A stretch of DNA of 64,000 bases from NCBI RefSeq assembly GCF_025770725.1, contig NZ_JANZKZ010000005.1:62001-126000 (forward strand). Reading direction: 5' to 3'. This DNA comes from Sulfurospirillum oryzae. GTDB lineage: Bacteria; Campylobacterota; Campylobacteria; Campylobacterales; Sulfurospirillaceae. Both the position numbers and the translations under genes were made by a program. This document shows, piece by piece, positions 52,332 to 59,713 of this stretch (its first letter is position 1; every line of letters starts with the position of its first letter). Under the pieces are notes generated by a model. That model was not told where the DNA came from, ran no database searches, and saw only the letters and a list, made by a program, of their open reading frames with translations.

Positions 52332-52798
52332 TGCTGCCTCGCAAATTTATCCATGTTGGAGAGATTTTTGTTGGCATTAAACCGACCGAGATTATCACTG
52401 TGCTTGGCTCCTGCGTAGGTGTATGCTTGTATGATAAGGTGGAAATGATCGGAGGCATGAATCATTACTTGTTGCCATTATGGAACGGAAATGGGTTGGA
52501 AAGCCCAAAATATGGCAATATTGCGATTCCAAAATTGATTGAAAACATGGAAAATATTGGGTGTCTTAGATGCAATATGGAAGCAAAGATTTTTGGGGGT
52601 GCCAATATTCATCGATCAAACTCAGAGGGACAGCTTATTGGACAGAAAAATATCTTGATTGCAAAAGAGATTTTAAGACAGTGGAGTATTCCCATTAAAG
52701 CGGAAGATACGGGTGGCAATAATGGTAGACGCATTATGATGATCAGTGATGCCAATCGTATCATTCTCAAATACGTTCAGAACGAGATTATGGAATGA
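52331..52798 (+). CDS. cheD: Chemoreceptor glutamine deamidase CheD
   Basis: CheD deamidates receptor glutamines to glutamates and can be controlled by CheC. The 155-aa protein shows the catalytic Cys in VLGSCVGVCLYD near residue 26, the catalytic His in GGMNHYLLPLW near 42 and the conserved EAKIFGGANI near 85. The ATG at 52331 overlaps the previous stop as TGATG; a TTG just before it is unlikely. It overlaps cheB by 4 nt. A CheC gene, its usual partner, is in the facing operon at 57688. Confidence 0.93.
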   Translation: MLPRKFIHVGEIFVGIKPTEIITVLGSCVGVCLYDKVEMIGGMNHYLLPLWNGNGLESPKYGNIAIPKLIENMENIGCLRCNMEAKIFGGANIHRSNSEGQLIGQKNILIAKEILRQWSIPIKAEDTGGNNGRRIMMISDANRIILKYVQNEIME

Positions 52799-53823
52799 TT
52801 CGCGTTTTAATTGTGGATGATAGCGCCACGGCACGGCATATTTTAAGAGAAATCTTAGAGAGTGATGCAAGACTTGAAGTGATCGGTTTGGCGGCTGATG
52901 CTTACATTGCACGTGATATGATTGTAGAGCTAAAGCCAGATGTTATCTGTTTGGATGTCGAGATGCCACGTATGGATGGAGTCACTTTTTTGCAGAAGTT
53001 GATGTTGCATTATCCTACACCGGTTGTGATGGTTTCTTCTTTGACACGCGCCAGTGCCCGCATTACGCTAGATGCACTTGAAGCAGGTGCTGTGGACTAT
53101 GTGGCAAAGCCGCATTCACACATTTACGATGGCAAGGAGATGCTGAAAGATGAGTTGATCCAGAAGGTGATTAATGCCTCTTATGCGAGAGTGCAAAAAA
53201 AAATCCCTATGGCTCAGAAGAAGAGCTATTTTACAAGTCTTGCAGAGACAACCCATAAAGTGATTGCTATCGGTTCTAGCACGGGTGGAACGGAAGCACT
53301 CAAGGTTGTGCTTGGAGGACTTCCCAAAAACGCTCCTGCCATATTGGTTGTGCAACACATGCCTCAAAGTTTTCTTGAATCTTTTGCTTTAAGGCTCAAT
53401 CAACTATGTGCCATTGATGTAAAGATTGCACAGCATGGAGAGTTTTTGCAGACGGGCACAGCCTACATTGCGCAAGGAAGCAAACACATGGTGCTTAGGC
53501 GTTCGGGGGCTAGTTATTTTATTGAAATTGGTATAGGTGAAAAAGTGAGTGGACACTGCCCAAGTGTCGATGTTCTTTTTAATTCGGTTGCAAAAGTTGC
53601 AGGAAGCAATGCCGTAGGAGTCATTTTAACAGGGATGGGAAGCGATGGTGCACGGGGAATGTTGCACATGCACGAAGCGGGTGCTAAAACCATTGCTCAG
53701 TCTGAAGAGAGTTGTGTTGTTTTTGGAATGCCTAAAGAAGCAATACGTTTAGGTGGTGTCGATAGAGTGTCTCCACTGGGAGAGATAAGTCAAGACATTG
53801 TAAATCTATTAAAAAGTGAGTAA
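52795..53823 (+). CDS. cheB: Chemotaxis methylesterase CheB
   Basis: This 342-aa protein combines a receiver domain (VDDSATARHILREIL near residue 7, phospho-acceptor Asp in VICLDVEMPRMDGV near 56, AKPHSH) with a C-terminal methylesterase/amidase domain. The catalytic Ser lies in IGSSTGGTEAL near residue 160, the His in VVQHMPQSF near 186 and the Asp in GMGSDGARGM near 281. All catalytic parts are intact. It removes methyl groups set by CheR when phosphorylated. It overlaps cheD by 4 nt; the next kinase gene starts 5 nt after it. Confidence 0.95.
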   Translation: MIRVLIVDDSATARHILREILESDARLEVIGLAADAYIARDMIVELKPDVICLDVEMPRMDGVTFLQKLMLHYPTPVVMVSSLTRASARITLDALEAGAVDYVAKPHSHIYDGKEMLKDELIQKVINASYARVQKKIPMAQKKSYFTSLAETTHKVIAIGSSTGGTEALKVVLGGLPKNAPAILVVQHMPQSFLESFALRLNQLCAIDVKIAQHGEFLQTGTAYIAQGSKHMVLRRSGASYFIEIGIGEKVSGHCPSVDVLFNSVAKVAGSNAVGVILTGMGSDGARGMLHMHEAGAKTIAQSEESCVVFGMPKEAIRLGGVDRVSPLGEISQDIVNLLKSE

Positions 53824-53828
53824 CAGCA

Positions 53829-55346
53829 ATGGTAGAAGATTTTTTTAATAAAAAGCCGTCTATTGTTTTAATAGGTAATGCTGTACATAACCCTGCATTG
53901 ATAGAAAAGGCGCAAACACTGTGTAATCATGTTTTTAAAGTTCAAACTTCTGATGAACTTCTCAATATTGTGTATCTCAATTACCCTAATATTATCTTTG
54001 GATCAGTTTCGCATGAAGATACTTTTTATCTTGATGCAATTTCTTGGATTAAAAAACTCAAAATCAACACCTATATAGTGCTTTATTTTGAAGAGAAACA
54101 TACACTTCATTTAAAAGAAATTATGGATCTAAAATGCCAGAGGTATTGTTATACAGATTCTACGCAAGCATCGGTTTTGACAGAATTAGAAGAGAGTGTG
54201 GCTATGGCACTTCATGATACCGTGTATCATGGATTCAAGGCATATTTTCATGCTTTTGTTGAACATTCAATTGTCTCAAAATCTGATCTTGAAGGTAATA
54301 TCACATTTATCAACGAGAATTTTACGAAAATTACAGGCTATACCAAAGAAGAGATTCTGGGCAAGAACCATAATATTTTAAAACACCCTAGCAATGACAA
54401 TGAAATTTATAAAGATTTATGGGATACCATCACTAAGGGAAAAGTCTGGAGGGAGCGAGTTCTTAATCGAAATAAAGATGGCAGTGACTTTTGGGCAGAT
54501 ACGATTATCATACCTTTTAAAGATGAAATTACGGGAGAGATATTAGAATATTTGGCCATTAGGCGAGATATTACGCAGCTTTTAATAGAAAAAAAAGCCA
54601 TTATGGCAAAACAGATACACGCCGATGAAGAGATGAAACTTTCAGAAGCTAAAGATGCATTTTTGATTTTGTTTACGCATGAACTTAAAACACCACTCAA
54701 TGCGATTTTGAATTTCTCACAGTACCTTTACAAACACATGCCCCATATTGATGAAGTACCAAAAGCTAAACGACTTTATCTTTTAGATCAAATCTATAAG
54801 AGTGCCACTTCTATGTTAGAGAATGTTACGAACATCTTAGACTTAGGAAAATTGCGCAACCAAAAATTGCATTATAATTTAACACTCTTTAATGTCAAGG
54901 AAAGTATTTTAGATGTGATTGAAAAGCATGGATCTTTGGCAATTGAGCATAAACGCACGATGTTGTTTCAAAGTGATGGGAGTGATCCTTTTATTACGAG
55001 TGATGAGTATCGGTTTAAGCAGATTCTCTCCAATATTATCTCCAATGCCATTAAATATGGACATACCATTGTTGAGATTTTTTTAATTTCGGATAACGAA
55101 AAAATTGAGGTTATTGTGCAAGATGATGGTAAAGGGATTAAAGATAAAGAGGAAGTGTTTGAGCTTTACACCCAAAGTTCTTCAGGTCTTAGCAGTATTG
55201 AAAAAAAAGGTACAGGGATCGGGCTTCATTTTGTAAAGCTACTATGTGAAGGTATGGGACTGGAGTATAAAATAGAAGATTCACTAACCCTTGGTGGGGC
55301 AAAATTTATTTTAACCAAGCGATTGAAGGAGCAAAAAAATGTATAA
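53829..55346 (+). CDS. PAS-domain histidine kinase of the chemotaxis cluster
   Basis: This is a 505-aa soluble kinase. Residues 1-130 look like a receiver-like domain that has lost the acidic pocket (starts KKPSIVLIGNAVHNPALIEK). A PAS domain follows (about 140-255: HSIVSKSDLEGNITFINENF, then YTKEEILGKNHNIL), with a PAC motif. The H-box is intact (LLFTHELKTPLNAILNFSQY, about residue 283), as are NIISNAIKYG, DDGKGIKD and GTGIGLHFVKLL. It overlaps the response-regulator gene by 8 nt, the likely phosphate receiver. This pair branches the chemotaxis cluster into a second output. Confidence 0.88.
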   Translation: MVEDFFNKKPSIVLIGNAVHNPALIEKAQTLCNHVFKVQTSDELLNIVYLNYPNIIFGSVSHEDTFYLDAISWIKKLKINTYIVLYFEEKHTLHLKEIMDLKCQRYCYTDSTQASVLTELEESVAMALHDTVYHGFKAYFHAFVEHSIVSKSDLEGNITFINENFTKITGYTKEEILGKNHNILKHPSNDNEIYKDLWDTITKGKVWRERVLNRNKDGSDFWADTIIIPFKDEITGEILEYLAIRRDITQLLIEKKAIMAKQIHADEEMKLSEAKDAFLILFTHELKTPLNAILNFSQYLYKHMPHIDEVPKAKRLYLLDQIYKSATSMLENVTNILDLGKLRNQKLHYNLTLFNVKESILDVIEKHGSLAIEHKRTMLFQSDGSDPFITSDEYRFKQILSNIISNAIKYGHTIVEIFLISDNEKIEVIVQDDGKGIKDKEEVFELYTQSSSGLSSIEKKGTGIGLHFVKLLCEGMGLEYKIEDSLTLGGAKFILTKRLKEQKNV

Positions 55347-56625
55347 AGTATTGATTGTTGATGACAACGATAACAATAGGCTCACGCTAAATCTTTTACT
55401 TGAAGAAGTTGAAGATATTGAAGTTTACGAAGCCGAGGATGGGCAACTTGCAGTAGAAATGTGTGTTAAGAACCATTTTGATCTGATTTTTATGGATATT
55501 ATGATGCCCAATATGGATGGTTTCGAAGCGACAAAATTCATCAAACAGGTGAATAAAAAGAGCATGATTATTGCGTTAAGTGCGCTTGATGATGACGCAT
55601 CAAAACATAAAATGCTCTCGTTGGGCGCAGAGGATTATCTTACAAAACCTCTTAATTCTGAGCACTTTTTACAACGCATTAGGCAGTATCTGCGCATTAT
55701 AGAGCTTCGTAATCAGAAAATTCACAAGTACCCTCAAGCACTTAATCCATTTAATGCCCACGTCTATCATCGTACGATGACGTTTCGTGTTGATGATGAA
55801 AGTGCTTTGGCTGAGTTTTGGGATTATTGGCTTAATAGTGAGAAAAATATCATCAACCTTAGTGATTGTGTCCGTCTCATTTATGGGTTTGGTTTGTGGC
55901 TTTTAAAGCATGAGTATGAGTGTAGTTTAGTGGTCGAAGAGAATGAGGAAAAACTCTATATGATGCTGGTACATGTAAAACCTTTGGGCAGCAATATTAT
56001 TAAAAATATTTTACTCAAACATTTTGCCAATGCTAAGTATATTTTATCAAATGATATGCTCACCTTTCAGCTCGATAAAGAAGTTAAACGCGACAATGGC
56101 GTTGTGGAAGTGAGTGATGAAGCGAAAAAAATTCTCTCTAAAACGCATGACAATGTTCTCAGTGCCGTGGATTATATTAATAATACTGCGATTTCTTTCA
56201 TTTCAAAAATTGATGGTCTTGAGATGATCAATGATGAAACCGATAAAGCAATTTTAGTCTTTGAAAAAGAACCTACCAAGCGAAATCTTGCTGTGATTTA
56301 TGAGAATTTTCAAGAGTACGCAGATATTTTAGAAGAGTTGATGGATTTTGAACATTTAGGGTTTGCAGTACAAACATTGATTGATTTTTTAGGCACACTC
56401 ACAGAAGAACAATTTGATCCTGAAAAGTCTAAACGTCTTGCGGCGATGCTCTTAAATCTTTTACATGACTTAGCCTCATGGAGAGAAAATGTCTTTATCA
56501 CCCAAGTGGCACGCGATATACATTATCTTGACTCATCGCTTTTAAGTTCGTGTATTCAAATTGAAGCCATTTTTGAAGAGAAGAGTTTAAGCCTAGATCA
56601 TGATGATGATATAGAGTTCTTTTAG
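55339..56625 (+). CDS. Response regulator with a large uncharacterised C-terminal domain
   Basis: A receiver domain (residues 1-120: VDDNDNNRLTLNLLL, Asp in LIFMDIMMPNMDGFEA near residue 54, LSALDDD, LTKPLN) is joined to about 300 residues that I cannot assign. This output region has no helix-turn-helix, GGDEF, EAL, HD or ATPase motif. It begins around FNAHVYHRTMTFRVDDESAL and includes long acidic helices. The C-terminus DHDDDIEFF is acidic and ends in Phe, like two other proteins of the cluster. A 10-of-12 palindrome copy (55968-55979, read LVHVK) lies inside. It is the last gene of the operon, followed by a terminator hairpin. Confidence 0.85.
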   Translation: MYKVLIVDDNDNNRLTLNLLLEEVEDIEVYEAEDGQLAVEMCVKNHFDLIFMDIMMPNMDGFEATKFIKQVNKKSMIIALSALDDDASKHKMLSLGAEDYLTKPLNSEHFLQRIRQYLRIIELRNQKIHKYPQALNPFNAHVYHRTMTFRVDDESALAEFWDYWLNSEKNIINLSDCVRLIYGFGLWLLKHEYECSLVVEENEEKLYMMLVHVKPLGSNIIKNILLKHFANAKYILSNDMLTFQLDKEVKRDNGVVEVSDEAKKILSKTHDNVLSAVDYINNTAISFISKIDGLEMINDETDKAILVFEKEPTKRNLAVIYENFQEYADILEELMDFEHLGFAVQTLIDFLGTLTEEQFDPEKSKRLAAMLLNLLHDLASWRENVFITQVARDIHYLDSSLLSSCIQIEAIFEEKSLSLDHDDDIEFF

Positions 56626-56637
56626 GAAAATATGCAA

Positions 56638-56669
56638 AATGCCATTCACGCTAAAGCGTGTGTGGCATT
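56638..56669. terminator. Bidirectional terminator between convergent operons
   Basis: AATGCCA pairs with TGGCATT (56638-56644 / 56663-56669), then a G-U pair and one mismatch, then CACGC with GCGTG around the loop TAAA. It lies between the receiver-output gene (plus) and the diguanylate cyclase gene (minus), 5 nt from the latter's stop. Confidence 0.75.
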
Positions 56670-56674
56670 ATCAG

Positions 56675-57685
56675 CTATTGATGGTGAACTTTATAGGTAT
56701 TGCGACCTTCCGCTTTAGCGACATAAAGTGCAAGATCAGCATTTTTAATCAATTGATTAAAGTCAGATCCATGATCAGGGAAGAGGCTAATACCAATGCT
56801 GGTAGTCACACTAAGATCCAAGTGGCGAACTCGAATAGGTTGTTGAACAGCGCTAATAAGTTTTTTAGCAATATGTTCTAATGTTTTAGTTTCTTCAATG
56901 TCATCTACAAGAATAATAAACTCATCTCCGCCAAAGCGTGCGACAGTATCCGATTTACGTGTAGCTAAGAGTAAGGTTTTTGCTACATGAATGAGAATCA
57001 TATCTCCAACATCATGACCCAATGAATCATTGATTTCTTTAAAATTATCCAAATCTAAAAAGAGTACACCAAATTTTTTACCACTGGTTTGATTGTTTTC
57101 AACTAAGAGTTGTAACCGTTGATTGAGCAGTGTTCGGTTTGCTAAAGAAGTGAGATGATCATAATGGGCTTGTTTATAGATAATGTCTTTTTGTTTAATA
57201 AGTTTATTTTTAGCCGTCTCAAGTTTTCTAATGGTTGCATTGGCAACTTTGATTGAACGAGCAAGATCTTCACTCTCTTTGTTGCACTTCGCCTTTTCTT
57301 CCATCAAACTGGTTTGATCGTAAATAAGTACAGTCACTTGCCTTTTTTCGATGTTGTAAGGCATAATGGTCACATCTTGTTGCATAAACTCAAAGATTGA
57401 TTTCGTGGTTATCGAGTTTTTCATAGGAAACAGATAGTGGTTAGAATCGGCAGTAAAGAAAGAAGGACCTCCCAGCGTGAGGGCTGTTTTGATATGACGT
57501 TGGAGTGATTTAAGACGTTCAGGTGTTACATTAAACAGCGAAAGTAGATTTTTTCCTACAACATCTTGTGCTTCAACATCACTGTGTACCGCAACCCATT
57601 TGTTGACGTAGTAGATGTTTAAATCGGCATCGATGGTTAAGATACCTACATTAATCGAATCAATAATTTTTTCACAATTTATCAT
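56675..57685 (-). CDS. PAS-GGDEF diguanylate cyclase
   Basis: This is a 336-aa soluble c-di-GMP synthase. The PAS domain lies at about residues 1-120 (INVGILTIDADLNIYYVNKW), followed by a short coiled coil. The GGDEF domain starts near 165 (YDHLTSLANRTLLNQRL), with intact active site ARFGGDEFIILV near 255 and the inhibitory I-site RKSD five residues before it. It is the last gene of a minus-strand operon with CheY and CheC, 2 nt after cheC. This links the chemotaxis cluster to c-di-GMP, for instance motility-to-biofilm control. Confidence 0.93.
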   Translation of the reverse strand: MINCEKIIDSINVGILTIDADLNIYYVNKWVAVHSDVEAQDVVGKNLLSLFNVTPERLKSLQRHIKTALTLGGPSFFTADSNHYLFPMKNSITTKSIFEFMQQDVTIMPYNIEKRQVTVLIYDQTSLMEEKAKCNKESEDLARSIKVANATIRKLETAKNKLIKQKDIIYKQAHYDHLTSLANRTLLNQRLQLLVENNQTSGKKFGVLFLDLDNFKEINDSLGHDVGDMILIHVAKTLLLATRKSDTVARFGGDEFIILVDDIEETKTLEHIAKKLISAVQQPIRVRHLDLSVTTSIGISLFPDHGSDFNQLIKNADLALYVAKAEGRNTYKVHHQ

Positions 57686-57687
57686 GG

Positions 57688-58287
57688 CTATAACTTATCA
57701 ATCGTACTTTTTAAATGATCAAGCATCTCATTGTTGAGAAGAATAAACATGTGCCCCAAGATATTCTCTTTTTCAATATCTAGTGCTGTTTTAATGACAA
57801 TGACATTGTCATAGCCTTCGATTTTATCGTACTTATCCATTTCGGAGATTTCGCGTTTTTCAATGGAAGGGACTTTAAAAATGGTTTCGCCATGAATGAT
57901 TTCACAAAACTTGCCGATACAGGCCGATGTGATGATATTGGTAAGTTCCATAATAGATGATTTTATATCACCCTTATCACTTACTTCTTGTTTGAGCAAA
58001 AGATTACAAAAGGCACGTGCTGAGTAGTTGTTAAAGACGAACAACACTTCGCCATTAAAAGAGCCTAGAAAACGCTGTTTTGTGAGATAAAATTCGTACT
58101 CTTCTTCCAAAACTTCAATGATTTTATCGTCCAATTTGTGGATATCAATACTTGAAATGTCAGGAATATGAAGTTTGGCATGATTGTCCAGCATATCGCC
58201 AATCAAAGACGCGGATAGTCCGAAAGAGACATTAATGAGTTCTTTTAAAACATCTTCTTGTTGTGGGTTAAAATAGTGTGTTGTCAT
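57688..58287 (-). CDS. cheC: CheC-type CheY-P phosphatase
   Basis: This 199-aa protein has two copies of the CheC/FliY/CheX phosphatase motif: VLKELINVSFG near residue 14 and IMELTNIITSACIG near 110. Each has the E-x-x-N pair that attacks phosphorylated CheY. Two motifs point to CheC rather than CheX. It lies directly after the CheY gene (no gap) and before the cyclase. CheC also interacts with CheD, encoded in the facing operon. Its likely job is to dephosphorylate one or both single-domain receivers of the cluster. Confidence 0.85.
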   Translation of the reverse strand: MTTHYFNPQQEDVLKELINVSFGLSASLIGDMLDNHAKLHIPDISSIDIHKLDDKIIEVLEEEYEFYLTKQRFLGSFNGEVLFVFNNYSARAFCNLLLKQEVSDKGDIKSSIMELTNIITSACIGKFCEIIHGETIFKVPSIEKREISEMDKYDKIEGYDNVIVIKTALDIEKENILGHMFILLNNEMLDHLKSTIDKL

Positions 58288-58668
58288 TTAAAATACCAAC
58301 TTTAGCAAGGTTGTGCGAAATTCTTGTTCATCCACAGGCTTGGAAATAATGGCCGAAGCACCAAGCGCTAAAACTTTCTCTTTAGTTGTTTTTTGACGAT
58401 CAGCAGAGATCATCACGACAATGGCTTCAGGATTGATAGCTCGAATACGCCCTAGGGCTTCAATGCCATCAATACCAGGCATGGTGATGTCCAAAAAAAC
58501 AACATCAGGTCTGTGTTTATCGTAAAGAGCGATAGCCTCTTCACCATCGCACCCTTCGATAATATCAGCATTTTCAACAATTTTTTTTGGGATCATCTCA
58601 ATAAGCCATTTTCGTGAAATTTTCGAATCATCAACGACTAGAAAAATCATTTTATTAGATAAGCTCAT
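58288..58668 (-). CDS. CheY-like response regulator (facing operon)
   Basis: This 126-aa single receiver domain has VVDDSKISRKWLIEMIPKKI near residue 10, phospho-acceptor Asp in VVFLDITMPGIDGIEAL (about residue 57), MISADRQ and ISKPVDEQEF. The DDSKISRK start is typical of CheY proteins paired with CheC. It is the first gene of the minus-strand operon; its promoter lies in the 61-nt AT-rich gap to the PP-loop gene. It may be the output regulator of the accessory chemotaxis system. Confidence 0.92.
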   Translation of the reverse strand: MSLSNKMIFLVVDDSKISRKWLIEMIPKKIVENADIIEGCDGEEAIALYDKHRPDVVFLDITMPGIDGIEALGRIRAINPEAIVVMISADRQKTTKEKVLALGASAIISKPVDEQEFRTTLLKLVF

Positions 58669-58729
58669 CTCATAATCCTCATATTTTAATTCTATAATTT
58701 ATAATGGTACAAAAATTATCTTTAAAAAA

Positions 58730-59713
58730 CTATATAAGATACTTTTTAGCATCCTCTTTTGTTTCATAAGGGGATGATTGAATGACTCTTTCACCGATGC
58801 GAAGAGCATAACTTTGATCGGGGAGGGCTTTGGTAAATGTTAAAATAATACGACACGCTTCTTCTTCATCTGCACATGAAGCATTTTTGGAAAGTAGCGA
58901 AGAAGGAGCGCTCATATCTTCGTTTACATGTAAAAGATTAAACTTAGGATTATTCAAAGAATCGATAATGTCATTTTCTTTTTCATTGCGTCCGATAACA
59001 AGCTTTGCTCCCTCTGGAAGTCTAAAATGTCTTCCATTTTTAAGCACTTCAATATCTTCTTTTGCAAAGCTATCGTATTTTGTGAAATCACGCATACGGA
59101 TGCTAAATTGCACATCAGTCAGTAAACATCCTCCTGCAGGCGTGGGGTAATCTTCCCATCCTAATTCTTTCGCAAGGGAGAGTTGTGCGTTGCGTCCTCT
59201 GCCATTAAAGCCTAAAAGCCGGCTTCGATCAACCCAGCCTTCTCGTTCAGGTTTGGTCTCTTCCATCACTAAAGCAGACATTGGACGAAGAATAAGGTCT
59301 TCATCAAGATCATCGGCTATTTTCTTCACGAGTCTTAGTGCATCTTTATTCTGGCTCATCGGACGTTGACCCACCACTTCGCCTGTGGCAATAAATGAAG
59401 CACCATAGCGCGGCAAGAGTGACTTTGCAACGCTAAACATAAAACCATGACAGTCGATGCATGGGTTGAACTGTTTTCCATAGCCATATTTTGGGCTAAA
59501 AAGAACTTTTTGAAGGTATTCATCGCGGACATCAATGACTTCAAGTGTTGCGCCAGCAATTTCTGCGCGACGTTTAAGGGTATCAAAATGATCTTCTTTG
59601 ACACCAAAACCAATGTTAATGTGCAGAGCAATGACTTCGATGCCTTGCTGTGTTAAGAGTTTCATGGCGAGCATGCTATCAAGCCCGCCGCTATAGAGTA
59701 CTAATGCTTTCAT
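58730..59713 (-). CDS. PP-loop ATP pyrophosphatase, probable tRNA-thiolation enzyme
   Basis: This protein of about 327 aa has the PP-loop ATP-binding motif ALVLYSGGLDSMLAMKLL at its N-terminus. A CIDCH motif (Cys pair) lies near residue 85 and the Cys in TPAGGCLLTD near 200. The combination resembles MnmA/ThiI/TtcA-type sulfur transferases that activate tRNA uridines, but the family identity is not certain. The C-terminal region (LVIGRNEKENDIIDSLNN) is unusual for MnmA. I prefer the ATG at 59713 (MKALVLYSGG); a GTG at 59728 is also possible. It overlaps the end of dnaG by 23 nt. A perfect palindrome (58923-58934) encodes LHVN. Confidence 0.75.
   Translation of the reverse strand: MKALVLYSGGLDSMLAMKLLTQQGIEVIALHINIGFGVKEDHFDTLKRRAEIAGATLEVIDVRDEYLQKVLFSPKYGYGKQFNPCIDCHGFMFSVAKSLLPRYGASFIATGEVVGQRPMSQNKDALRLVKKIADDLDEDLILRPMSALVMEETKPEREGWVDRSRLLGFNGRGRNAQLSLAKELGWEDYPTPAGGCLLTDVQFSIRMRDFTKYDSFAKEDIEVLKNGRHFRLPEGAKLVIGRNEKENDIIDSLNNPKFNLLHVNEDMSAPSSLLSKNASCADEEEACRIILTFTKALPDQSYALRIGERVIQSSPYETKEDAKKYLI

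Larger units (their letters stand above)
8916..58934. repeat. Dispersed palindrome TTTACATGTAAA (16 perfect copies)
   Basis: Perfect copies start at 8916, 11078, 11809, 14751, 15930, 20903, 21040, 22896, 30561, 32182, 36139, 36890, 39798, 48245, 48929 and 58923. Copies with 11 of 12 bases start at 4655, 11289, 29107, 35383, 45100 and 62224, plus 45275 with a changed core. Copies with 10 of 12 that keep ACATGT start at 5498, 24032, 25562, 30828, 49151 and 55968. Several extend to CTTTACATGTAAAG. Six perfect copies are intergenic and ten are inside genes on both strands. No hairpin loop is possible in a perfect palindrome of this size, so it is a DNA-level site. Function unknown. Confidence 0.9.
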
